Origin: an uncultured Lachnospiraceae bacterium
Lineage (GTDB): Bacteria; Bacillota; Clostridia; Lachnospirales; Lachnospiraceae
Assembly: GCA_947643615.1 (NCBI GenBank)
Contig: CANRWO010000004.1
Span: forward strand, 1-64,000
Reading direction: 5' to 3'
DNA: 64,000 nucleotides
Part shown: positions 46,901 to 53,589 of the stretch, in pieces
How positions within the stretch are numbered: the first letter of the stretch is position 1
How the letters are laid out: every line of letters begins with the position of its first letter
Made by a program: the position numbers and the translations under genes
Notes under the pieces: model-generated
What the model was told of the DNA's origin: nothing
Database searches by the model: none
Seen by the model: the letters and a program-made list of their open reading frames with translations, nothing else

Positions 46901-48184
46901 CTGCTCCAGAGCCGCCTTACTCTGTGCCAATACGGCTTTGTTTCCTTCCAGTTCAGCGATCAGGTTTGCCACGGAATCCTTATCCGTCCAATCAATCAGG
47001 GACAGAAGCTCCTGGTTTCCCCCCAGCGCTGCCGACAAGGCTGCCTGTAGGGCGGAGATAGCCGCGCTGTCCCCCGACTCCACCGTGGTCCTGAAGGTCT
47101 CTTCCACCAGGGAAAGGCCGCCGATGGCTCCGTCCAGCTGAGCGGCGTTCTCTTCTACCTGGGCCAGGTTTGCGTCGATCTCGGATAAGCCGGCGTCAAT
47201 CTTCGCCATCTCCTCATCCAGCCGGGCAATGCCGTCCTCCAGCTGCTTCGCAGATGTCAGGCTGCTCTTCATATTATCCAGCTGGGACTTCACCGTGAGC
47301 AGTTCCGTCTTTTTCGCCGCCAGTTCCGCTGCGGTTTTGGCCTGTGCCGCATCCAGCTGCTCCTTGCCGTCGGACAGCGCATCCTTCCCCTCCTCCAGTT
47401 TTTCTTTATTTTCGTCCAGCTCTTTCTGCCCGTCCACAAGCTCCTGCCTGCCGTCCGCAAGCTCTTTCCGTCCGTCGTTGAGCTCCTTCCAGCCGTCGGA
47501 GATCTCTTTCCGTCCGTCCTCCAGCTGCTTTCTTCCGTCCTCCAGCTCCTCCTCGGCATCCTTCATCTTATCGTCAATTGCGGCAAATATTTTCTCATTC
47601 AGCTCATCCACCTTATCCTGCCGGATGATCACATGGACGCTCTCCTCCAGCAGGCCGGTGGCGCTGACGCTTGCCACGCCTTCAATGCTCTCCAGCTCGG
47701 GCATAATGGAATCCTGGACATATGTACTGATCTCGCCGTTGTCCATACCGTCCACGCCCACCGCCGCGATCATGACCGGCAGCATATCCGGGTTCAGTTT
47801 CATGATAATGGGATTTCCCACGGAATCGTCCCAATAGCTCTTGATCTGATCCAGGCTTTCCCGGATTTCCAGTGAAACAGCGTTCATATCCGCTGTCTGG
47901 GCAAATTCCAGTACCACCATGGAATAATTTTCGGCGGACACGGAGCTGATGCTCTCAATATTGCTGACAGTGGCCATACTGGCCTCCACCGGCTGGGTGA
48001 CCGCCATCTCCACCGTCTCCGGACTGGCCCCGGGGTATGTGGTCATAACGATCACATAGGGAAGGCTGATGCTGGGCAGCAGGTCCGCCGTCATTCTGGT
48101 GAAAGACACCACTCCCAGAATGATGGCCAGAACAACTCCCACAAATACAGTATAGGGTTTCTTAACGCTGAATTTCGAAATCAT
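43901..48184 (-). CDS. RND-family efflux permease with long coiled-coil insertion
   Basis: 1427 residues from the ATG at 48184 (AGGAG 10 bases upstream), against about 1030 for typical HAE1/AcrB proteins. RND features: TM1 with 'KKPYTVFVGVVLAIILGVVS', porter domain ('YPGASPETVEMAVTQPVEAS'), the TM cluster with 'GLALGIGMLVDNSIVVIENI', and the second half with 'GIIVNNGIVLIDYMNQLREG'. Residues about 200-590 are an insertion of heptads such as LEDGRKQLEDGRKEISDGWK, a long coiled coil in the extracytoplasmic porter region. In a Gram-positive cell with no outer membrane, it may take the place of an adaptor or span the wall. Probable lipid, peptide or drug exporter. Confidence 0.9.
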   Translation of the reverse strand: MISKFSVKKPYTVFVGVVLAIILGVVSFTRMTADLLPSISLPYVIVMTTYPGASPETVEMAVTQPVEASMATVSNIESISSVSAENYSMVVLEFAQTADMNAVSLEIRESLDQIKSYWDDSVGNPIIMKLNPDMLPVMIAAVGVDGMDNGEISTYVQDSIMPELESIEGVASVSATGLLEESVHVIIRQDKVDELNEKIFAAIDDKMKDAEEELEDGRKQLEDGRKEISDGWKELNDGRKELADGRQELVDGQKELDENKEKLEEGKDALSDGKEQLDAAQAKTAAELAAKKTELLTVKSQLDNMKSSLTSAKQLEDGIARLDEEMAKIDAGLSEIDANLAQVEENAAQLDGAIGGLSLVEETFRTTVESGDSAAISALQAALSAALGGNQELLSLIDWTDKDSVANLIAELEGNKAVLAQSKAALEQARAEAENGKALAGSQRENLVSALNAQTSGLGYAGYSAMINQQLAAMGMSDLDTALATVNGGLAEIEKGEMTAAIEFANGKAGISLGEYQMGVADAQLEAAQKQIDSGWDAMKDAETQLNDAADQLKDAQDQMQDAEDQLKDGEEQLEDARQSAYDSADLNGILTVEAIEGLLAAQNFSMPAGYVTEEGIDYMVRVGDKPATVEELQAMPLLDLHMDGVPVITLGDVADVFYTDNSHEIYANVDGSAGIMLTIQKQTGYSTGEVSDLLADRFGELMEMNPDLTLITLMDQGIYIDLVMDSILSNILFGGGLAILILLLFLKDMRPTVIVAFSIPISLVTAIVCMYFSGVTLNIISLSGLALGIGMLVDNSIVVIENIYRLRSEGYSVREAAMEGSKEVSGAIMASTLTTVCVFLPIVFTEGITRQLFVDMGLTIAYSLLASLVIALTVVPAMSSKMLVKTKEQKEGRFFGGLAKGYEKLLAVSLKVKPVVFVVVLLLLAASTALAFTNGTAFMSDMDSNQLTVNVELGENATLEETAALTDQVVEAILSIEDVRNVGAMTSGNNMAFLGGSSAGGPANATSIYVVTKDDKSMSNEKIGDIIEEKTAGLDAEITIDTSSMDMSAMGGSGISIQVRGRDLDTLQRIAGEVAAILENVEGTADVSDGLEEAEEELRVLIDRDKAVNYGLTVAQVFTQISAKLAAASSSTTLVAADKDYSVYVMSGTDMELTRALVEEIEIKGTDEDGESVKIPLSEVASFEPAYALTSINRAEQTRYVQVSAAIAEGYNVGLVADDVEKALAHYEVPAGYQLVFSGENEMIEDAMQQMVLMLVLAIAFMYLIMVAQFQSLLSPFIIMFTIPLAFTGGFMGLFISGSEVSVIAMIGFVMLAGIIVNNGIVLIDYMNQLREGGMEKKEAILTAGRTRLRPVLMTALTTILALSTMVFSSDMGSEMGKPMAVVTIGGLLYGTLLTLVVIPCVYDIMIREKKQTDEEILSGGHSMEA

Positions 48185-48309
48185 CTCGCTCGCTCCTGTT
48201 CCATTGCCTCTATAGGCAGCTTCGGTTGTCCATACGCCTCCAATGCTTTTGGGGGAATCCCCCCGGCGGAAAACACATGGCAAATAGCTCCGGCTGTTTT
48301 TCTGCCCGT

Positions 48310-48325
48310 CCGACCAGTCGGTCGG
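48310..48325. promoter_or_regulatory. Palindromic TetR-type operator
   Basis: CCGACC-AGTC-GGTCGG is a perfect inverted repeat of 6-bp arms, of the GACCGACNGGTC kind often bound by AcrR/TetR proteins. It lies just downstream of the -10 box of the RND promoter, at about +8 to +23. Confidence 0.75.
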
Positions 48326-48339
48326 TTTTATCCTGTAAA

Positions 48340-48368
48340 ATTATATGGCCTTGACCGTCCAAAGTCAA
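48340..48368 (-). promoter_or_regulatory. Sigma-A promoter of the RND-tetR operon
   Basis: TTGACT (48363-48368) and TATAAT (48340-48345) on the minus strand, spacer 17. The operator at 48310-48325 is placed so that a bound repressor would block initiation or early elongation. Confidence 0.8.
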
Positions 48369-48392
48369 GGCACATACTAATAAGTTATATTT

Positions 48393-49013
48393 TTATAATA
48401 ATTTTTTTATTTTTGCCTTTAATCTCTGCAGAGCGTTATCGGTGGCTTTTTCCTCCCTGCCCAGCACTTTGGCGATCTGGGAATAGCTCATACCCGTCAT
48501 GTACAGGTCCAATACCTGCTTTTCAAAATCGCTGAGCTCCGTTTCAATGGTCTTTTCCAAATAGGCCACGCGCTCCTTGTCCAGCACCATTTCCTCAGGG
48601 CTCAGCCCTGCCCTGTCGGCAATCAGTTCCGCCAGTGTGCTCTCCTCCCTGCCCTCCTGGTTAGTGCTGCCTGCATCCAGCGAGATATAAGTGTTCAGCG
48701 GAAAATGCTTCTGCCGCTTTGCGGCCTGTACGGCCGTGTACATCTGCCGGCTGATGCACAGCTCCGCAAAGGTAAAAAAGCTTGCATCCCTTCCCATATC
48801 ATAATCCCGCACCGCCTTAAACAGGCCGATCATGCCCTCCTGGATCAAATCGTCGCTGTCCGCCCCCAAAATGAACATGGATCTGGCTTTGCTGCGCACC
48901 AGATTTTTATATTTGTCGCATATGTAGTCCATAATGGCATCTTCCCCATGGCGCAGGCGGTCTATCAATTCTTCGTCCGTACAAGGCTCATAATCTTCAT
49001 TCCGGTACACCAT
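48393..49013 (-). CDS. sigH: RNA polymerase sigma-H factor
   Basis: 206 residues matching the SigH family: region 2 'DSDDLIQEGMIGLFKAVRDY' and DASFFTFAELCISRQMYTAV, region 4 'LSDFEKQVLDLYMTGMSYSQ' followed by IAKVLGREEKATDNALQRLK. It directs RNA polymerase to early sporulation and competence genes, which fits the Spo0A-like and Com genes here. The ribosome binding site is poor (AGGA only 2 bases from the ATG; a GTG one codon later would be better spaced), hinting at weak or regulated translation. It follows rlmB by 12 bp. Confidence 0.94.
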   Translation of the reverse strand: MVYRNEDYEPCTDEELIDRLRHGEDAIMDYICDKYKNLVRSKARSMFILGADSDDLIQEGMIGLFKAVRDYDMGRDASFFTFAELCISRQMYTAVQAAKRQKHFPLNTYISLDAGSTNQEGREESTLAELIADRAGLSPEEMVLDKERVAYLEKTIETELSDFEKQVLDLYMTGMSYSQIAKVLGREEKATDNALQRLKAKIKKLL

Positions 49014-49025
49014 ATCCTAATTCCG

Positions 49026-49934
49026 TCACACCCCTCTCTGGCGCAGGATCTCATATGCCAGTACGCCTGCCGCCACAGAGGCATTTAAGGAGTCGATATC
49101 TCCCTTCATGGGAATGGCTGCCGCCATATCGCACTTCTCCCTGACCAGCCTGCCCACGCCCTGTCCCTCGCTGCCTATGACAAGGCCGATGGGCCCTTTC
49201 AGGTCTAACCGGTACATCACCGTCCCGCCCATATCCGCGCACACAAACCAAAGTCCTTCCTTTTTCAGGTCCTCAATGGTCTTTGCCAGGTTCGTCACCT
49301 TGGCAACAGGCGTATAATTTAGCGCCCCCGCAGAAGTCTTTGCCACGGTTGCAGTCAACCCCACCGCCCGGTTCTTTGGGATAATGACGCCATGGGCGCC
49401 CGCCAGGTTGGCAGTACGGATGATGGCGCCCAGGTTATGCGGATCTTCAATATTATCCAGGAGGATGATAAATGGAGCTTCCCCCTTCGCCCTGGCTGCC
49501 TCAAGGATGTCTTCCACTTCCGCATACTTATAAGCCGCCGCTACTGCAATGACACCTTGGTGCTTTCCGGTGGCAGACAGCTGGTCCAGGCGTTCCCTTG
49601 GCACATATTTGACCATGGTACCCTGCTTTTTTGCCTCCCGCTTGATGGTCATCACAGGGCCGTCCTGACAGCCGTCCAGGACATAGAGTTTATCGATCGT
49701 CCTGCCGGATCGGAATGCCTCTATGACAGCGTTCCGCCCCTCTATCGTATACTCTTCATACGCCCTGTCTTCCTCCAGCTTCTCCGCCCTGCCCCCGGCC
49801 ATATCTTCCGCTCCGTTTTTTGCCATGCTATTTTCCATATTCTTTTTTATTTGATTATCCATATTCTTTGCCGTATTCCTCGGCATGCCCTGGGTCTCTT
49901 TCCCCGCCACATGTTTCCTGTTATTCTTCGCCAT
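49026..49934 (-). CDS. rlmB: 23S rRNA (guanosine-2'-O)-methyltransferase RlmB
   Basis: 302 residues from the ATG at 49934. The SPOUT/TrmH core starts near residue 63 ('EYTIEGRNAVIEAFRSGRTI') and includes 'ILLDNIEDPHNLGAIIRTAN', 'IIPKNRAVGLTATVAKTSAG', and 'GLVIGSEGQGVGRLVREKCD' with the knot motifs. It methylates G2251 (E. coli number) of 23S rRNA. The first 60 residues are an unusual Lys/Asn/Met-rich tail (KNMDNQIKKNMENSMAKNGA) absent from most homologues. Between mrnC and sigH as in many Firmicutes. Confidence 0.93.
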   Translation of the reverse strand: MAKNNRKHVAGKETQGMPRNTAKNMDNQIKKNMENSMAKNGAEDMAGGRAEKLEEDRAYEEYTIEGRNAVIEAFRSGRTIDKLYVLDGCQDGPVMTIKREAKKQGTMVKYVPRERLDQLSATGKHQGVIAVAAAYKYAEVEDILEAARAKGEAPFIILLDNIEDPHNLGAIIRTANLAGAHGVIIPKNRAVGLTATVAKTSAGALNYTPVAKVTNLAKTIEDLKKEGLWFVCADMGGTVMYRLDLKGPIGLVIGSEGQGVGRLVREKCDMAAAIPMKGDIDSLNASVAAGVLAYEILRQRGV

Positions 49935-49959
49935 GTTCTTCCATCCTCTTTTTCGTCTC

Positions 49960-50466
49960 TCATCCCGGTTTCTGTTTTGTGGATACGGCATCCCGGCATC
50001 CCGCCAGCCGGATCCCCTTTTCCACCAGCTCCAGCACTCTGTCCATGCGGCCAACCAGATAAAGGTATCCTATCACCGCCTCAAACCCGGTGGCCTTCAG
50101 GTATGCCTCCACAGAAGCGTTTTTTGCCGTAGTGTGGGGTTTCGAATTCTTCCCCCTTCGGTAAACCGCCAGCTCTTCCTCGGTTAAATGTTCCATAAGC
50201 GCCTGGACGATCCTGGACTGGGCATTGGCGCTGACATATTTTACCGTGCTGCGGTGAAGGTCGTTAGCAGGCCGGTTGGCTTGTGCCACCACAACGGTAC
50301 GGACCACAAGCTCATAAACCGCATCCCCGATATATGCCAGCGCCAGGGGAGAATAGGTTCTGATGTCCTGCTGCTTTTGGGGAAAGGCCTCCATAACTCC
50401 GGCCAGGAAACCATCCGCAGGGCCGTTCCCTGAAAAAGTACCCATTCCCGTTACGCCTTCTTCCAT
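49960..50466 (-). CDS. mrnC: Mini-ribonuclease III
   Basis: 168 residues. The RNase III catalytic core without a dsRBD: 'YSPLALAYIGDAVYELVVRT', 'LHRSTVKYVSANAQSRIVQA', and 'RRGKNSKPHTTAKNASVEAY'. It matures 23S rRNA ends in B. subtilis. The ATG at 50466 overlaps the cysS 3' end by 16 bases, so they are co-translated; Met8 is an alternative start. Conserved place between cysS and rlmB. Confidence 0.93.
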   Translation of the reverse strand: MEEGVTGMGTFSGNGPADGFLAGVMEAFPQKQQDIRTYSPLALAYIGDAVYELVVRTVVVAQANRPANDLHRSTVKYVSANAQSRIVQALMEHLTEEELAVYRRGKNSKPHTTAKNASVEAYLKATGFEAVIGYLYLVGRMDRVLELVEKGIRLAGCRDAVSTKQKPG

Positions 50467-51872
50467 TTTACACCCTCTCGCGTGTCTTCCAGCACAATGC
50501 CTTTTTCCAGCAGCTCATTTCTTATGGCATCGGCTTTGGCAAAATCCTTCTCCTTTTTCGCTGCTTTCCGCTCCTGGATCTTGGCCAGAATATAGTTTTC
50601 TGTTTCGGCATCTACCCCGTTATCTGCTTCTTTTGCCTCATGGGCGGTGGTCAGGTTTAGGGAGAGAACCTGGTCAAAACTTTCCGCCAGGGCAAATTTG
50701 GTGGCATCCGTCATCTCCTCCTTCAGCATATCGTAGAGCACGGTTATAGCCATGGAAGAATTCAGGTCATTGCAAAGAGCCGCCTCAAACTGCTTCCTGT
50801 ACTCCGCAAACTTGGCCCCGTCTACTTCCCCTTCCTTCTGCAGTCCTCCAATCTTCTTAACCAGCTTGTCGTAAGCGGCCGCCATATTGTCCAGATTCTC
50901 ATAGGTAAACTCCAGAGGCTTGCGGTAGTGGGACTGTAAGCAGAACAGTCTGTATACTATAGGGTCATACCCCTTTGATTCCAGCAGGGACACTGTCAGG
51001 AAATCACCTTTGGATTTGCTCATCTTGCCGGATTTGTCATTCAGATGGTGTACATGGAACCAATAGCTGCACCATTTATGTCCCAGATAAGCCTCGCTCT
51101 GGGCCACCTCATTGGTATGGTGCGGGAAAATGTTGTCCACGCCGCCGCAGTGGATATCCATATATTCGCCCAAGTGCTTCATGCTGATGCAGGAACACTC
51201 AATATGCCATCCGGGATATCCGATCCCCCAAGGACTATCCCATTTTAATTCCTGGTCGTCGAATTTGGACTTGGTAAACCACAGGACAAAGTCGCTCTTA
51301 TTCCTCTTATTCCGATCTTCGTCCACATCTTCCCTCACGCCTACCAACAGCTCTTTTTCACTCTGGTTGGAAAACACATAGTAGTCCTCTAACCGGGATG
51401 TGTCAAAGTAAATATTGCCGCCGCTCTCATAAGCGTATCCTTTTTCCAGAAGTCCCCCTATCACGCGGATAAAGTCCGAAACGCAGTTAGTTGCAGGCTC
51501 CACCACATCTGGAGTCTTGATATTGAGCTTCCCGCAGTCGCTGAAAAAAGCATCGGTGTAAAACTTTGCGATCTCCAGCACGGATTTATGCTCCCGCTTT
51601 GCCCCTTTCAGCATCTTATCTTCCCCGGTATCCGCATCGCTGGAGAGATGGCCTACATCGGTAATGTTCATAACCCGCTTTACGTCATAACCCACGTAAC
51701 GAAGCGTCTTTTCCAGCAAATCCTCCATGATATAGCTTCTCAGGTTCCCGATGTGGGCATAGTGGTATACGGTAGGGCCGCAGGTATACATTGCCACCTT
51801 TCCGTCTTCGTTAGGGACGAACTGTTCCACCTTTTTAGTAAGTGTGTTGTACATTTGTAATTTATTTTCCAT
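50451..51872 (-). CDS. cysS: Cysteinyl-tRNA synthetase
   Basis: 473 residues from the ATG at 51872 (GAGGA 7 bases upstream; the ATG 12 bases earlier has no site). Class I features: 'YTCGPTVYHYAHIGNLRSYI' with the HIGH-like HIGN, and 'KMSKSKGDFLT' as KMSKS. Zinc ligands: CGPTVY Cys, 'WHIECSCISMKHLGEYMDIH' and the following 'NEVAQSEA'. It loads cysteine on tRNA-Cys. Downstream of cysE under the same T-box. Confidence 0.96.
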   Translation of the reverse strand: MENKLQMYNTLTKKVEQFVPNEDGKVAMYTCGPTVYHYAHIGNLRSYIMEDLLEKTLRYVGYDVKRVMNITDVGHLSSDADTGEDKMLKGAKREHKSVLEIAKFYTDAFFSDCGKLNIKTPDVVEPATNCVSDFIRVIGGLLEKGYAYESGGNIYFDTSRLEDYYVFSNQSEKELLVGVREDVDEDRNKRNKSDFVLWFTKSKFDDQELKWDSPWGIGYPGWHIECSCISMKHLGEYMDIHCGGVDNIFPHHTNEVAQSEAYLGHKWCSYWFHVHHLNDKSGKMSKSKGDFLTVSLLESKGYDPIVYRLFCLQSHYRKPLEFTYENLDNMAAAYDKLVKKIGGLQKEGEVDGAKFAEYRKQFEAALCNDLNSSMAITVLYDMLKEEMTDATKFALAESFDQVLSLNLTTAHEAKEADNGVDAETENYILAKIQERKAAKKEKDFAKADAIRNELLEKGIVLEDTREGVKWKKA

Positions 51873-51960
51873 TATATTCCTCATTTCTGCGTTGCTCTCT
51901 GCGCATAATCATACAATATCCCTGTCATTCTAAGGTGCACCCTGGAGTGTATTTGAAAAT

Positions 51961-52629
51961 TCATTCCTGCCGGATGCACTGTTTCATCTGCCGCTCCAGC
52001 TCCAGGATGCGGTTGATCAGTTCCGTGTTTGCCCTCTGAAGGCCAATGATATCCTCCCGCACGGGATCCGGAAGGTCGGTCTGGTTCATGGTCTCCTGGG
52101 GCAATACCATGTTGCAGCGTTTCACCACCCGGCCCGGCACGCCCACCACAGTGGAATTGGGCGGCACGTCACAGAGCACCACGCTTCCGGCACCGATCTT
52201 GCAGTTGTCCCCTATGGTACAGGAACCCAGTACCTTGGCACCGGCGCCGATCATAATATTGCTGCCCAGGGTAGGATGGCGCTTTCCATGTTCTTTGCCG
52301 GTGCCCCCCAGCGTCACTCCCTGGTACAGGGTGACATTATCCCCTATGATGGTGGTCTCCCCGATAATAACTCCGTTTCCGTGGTCAATAAAGAAACCTG
52401 TGCCGATGGCTGCCCCGGGGTGTATCTCAATGCCTGTCTTCCTCACCCCCCGCTGGGAGACCCATCTGGCCCAGAAATAGTGGCCGCCCTCATATAGCCT
52501 GTGTGCCAGACGGTAGTGCATCATGGCTTTAAAACTGGGGTAGAGAAATACCTCCATGGAAGAATGGATCGCCGGATCCCTTTCCCTGATAATTTTAATT
52601 TCCTCTCTAATACTGCCAATCATTCCCAT
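51961..52629 (-). CDS. cysE: Serine O-acetyltransferase
   Basis: 222 residues from the ATG at 52629, which has AGGAG 6 bases upstream; the longer frame to 52761 runs into the T-box leader and should be ignored. An N-terminal helical domain and a left-handed beta helix of hexapeptide repeats ('GIEIHPGAAIGTGFFIDHGN', 'GVTLGGTGKEHGKRHPTLG'). It makes O-acetylserine for cysteine synthesis. Placed with cysS under a cysteine-type T-box, so both react to uncharged tRNA-Cys. Confidence 0.95.
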   Translation of the reverse strand: MGMIGSIREEIKIIRERDPAIHSSMEVFLYPSFKAMMHYRLAHRLYEGGHYFWARWVSQRGVRKTGIEIHPGAAIGTGFFIDHGNGVIIGETTIIGDNVTLYQGVTLGGTGKEHGKRHPTLGSNIMIGAGAKVLGSCTIGDNCKIGAGSVVLCDVPPNSTVVGVPGRVVKRCNMVLPQETMNQTDLPDPVREDIIGLQRANTELINRILELERQMKQCIRQE

Positions 52630-52739
52630 AGCTGTCTCCTGTGGGCATTTCCTCTTTCCGCCCGCTCCCTGCATTCCGGCCGGCCAGTCCCTGCACAAAA
52701 TAAGTAACCCGGCCATAAACGGCAGGTAAACGGTAACAG

Positions 52740-52990
52740 CAAATAACCGCGGAGAATCCATCCCTGCTTAGAGACGAATTCATCCGCGGTTCCACTCTAC
52801 TTAAAGGCACATGCCCTTCCCTCAACGCGTTTAACGCACGCCTACGTGCCTGCTTTTCAACAAGCCTGCTCCCGGGCGCACTTCCCTTTTCTCCCGCGGA
52901 AGCTGCTCTCAGCCTGCCTGCAGCTCCTCTCTGGCACGTTCCAAAAAGATACTCTTCCCGTTCTCCGCATTTTTCTGTTCTTTCTTAATT
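52740..52990 (-). promoter_or_regulatory. T-box leader (cysteine) of cysE-cysS
   Basis: On the minus strand the T-box sequence GTAGAGTGGAACCGCGG (52784-52800) is present; its AACCGCGGA can pair with TCCGCGGTT (52745-52753) to form the competing terminator stem. The leader contains AGAGAGG and GGCTGAGAGC features of stem I, and the specifier is probably TGC (Cys) in AAGTGCGCC near 52879-52887. Uncharged tRNA-Cys would stabilise the antiterminator and allow cysE, cysS and perhaps the following genes to be transcribed. Confidence 0.88.
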
Positions 52991-53019
52991 AGGATATGCA
53001 AAAAATCAGTTTTTGTCAA
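52991..53019 (-). promoter_or_regulatory. Promoter of the T-box/cysE operon
   Basis: TTGACA (53014-53019) and TATCCT (52991-52996) on the minus strand, spacer 17. The -35 hexamer contains the ispF stop codon (53016-53018), so promoter and coding sequence overlap. Confidence 0.75.
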
Positions 53020-53555
53020 CCCTTTCTGCTACAGCCGCCGCAGCCTTCGCAGTCGCCTGACACCTGCCGGGCCGCCAAGTCAAACGGACTGGTCAGCATA
53101 CAGATTGCCTGGGCCGCTATCCCCTCCCCGGCGCCTGTAAAGCCTAACCCCTCCTCCGTGGTGGCTTTCACATTGACGGAATCCACATCCATCTCCAATG
53201 TCCCTGCAATGTTTTCCCTCATACGGTCAATGTATGGCCGCATCTTCGGCGCCTGGGCAATGACAGTGGCATCTATATTCTCAATAAAATACCCCTTCTG
53301 CGCCAGGAGTTTCCCTGTTTTTTCCAACAATACCAGGGAAGAGATTCCCTGATATGCAGGGTCGGTATCGGGGAAGTGTTTCCCGATATCCCCCAGGGCC
53401 GCAGCCCCCAACAATGCGTCCATGATGGCATGAAGCAATACATCCGCATCCGAATGCCCCAACAAACCTTTCTCATGGGGAATCGTCACGCCGCCGATGA
53501 TCAGGCTCCTGTCCTCCACCAGGCGATGGACATCATATCCCATACCAACTCTCAT
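53016..53555 (-). CDS. ispF: 2-C-methyl-D-erythritol 2,4-cyclodiphosphate synthase
   Basis: 179 residues; the core (1-158) is normal: '[20 protein letters not shown]' with the metal ligands D8/H10, '[20 protein letters not shown]', '[19 protein letters not shown]', and '[20 protein letters not shown]'. MEP-pathway step for isoprenoids. A C-terminal tail of about 20 residues adds four Cys/Gly-rich positions ([12 protein letters not shown]), unusual for IspF. GAGGG lies 6 bases before the ATG; it follows the helicase gene by 34 bp. Confidence 0.95.
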   Translation of the reverse strand: MRVGMGYDVHRLVEDRSLIIGGVTIPHEKGLLGHSDADVLLHAIMDALLGAAALGDIGKHFPDTDPAYQGISSLVLLEKTGKLLAQKGYFIENIDATVIAQAPKMRPYIDRMRENIAGTLEMDVDSVNVKATTEEGLGFTGAGEGIAAQAICMLTSPFDLAARQVSGDCEGCGGCSRKG

Positions 53556-53589
53556 TCAATCCCTCTCTCCCTGTGCCGGTGCTTACATT

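Noticed and set aside
52630-52761. N-terminal extension of CysE
   Set aside because: Runs into the T-box antiterminator; AGGAG site supports the ATG at 52629.
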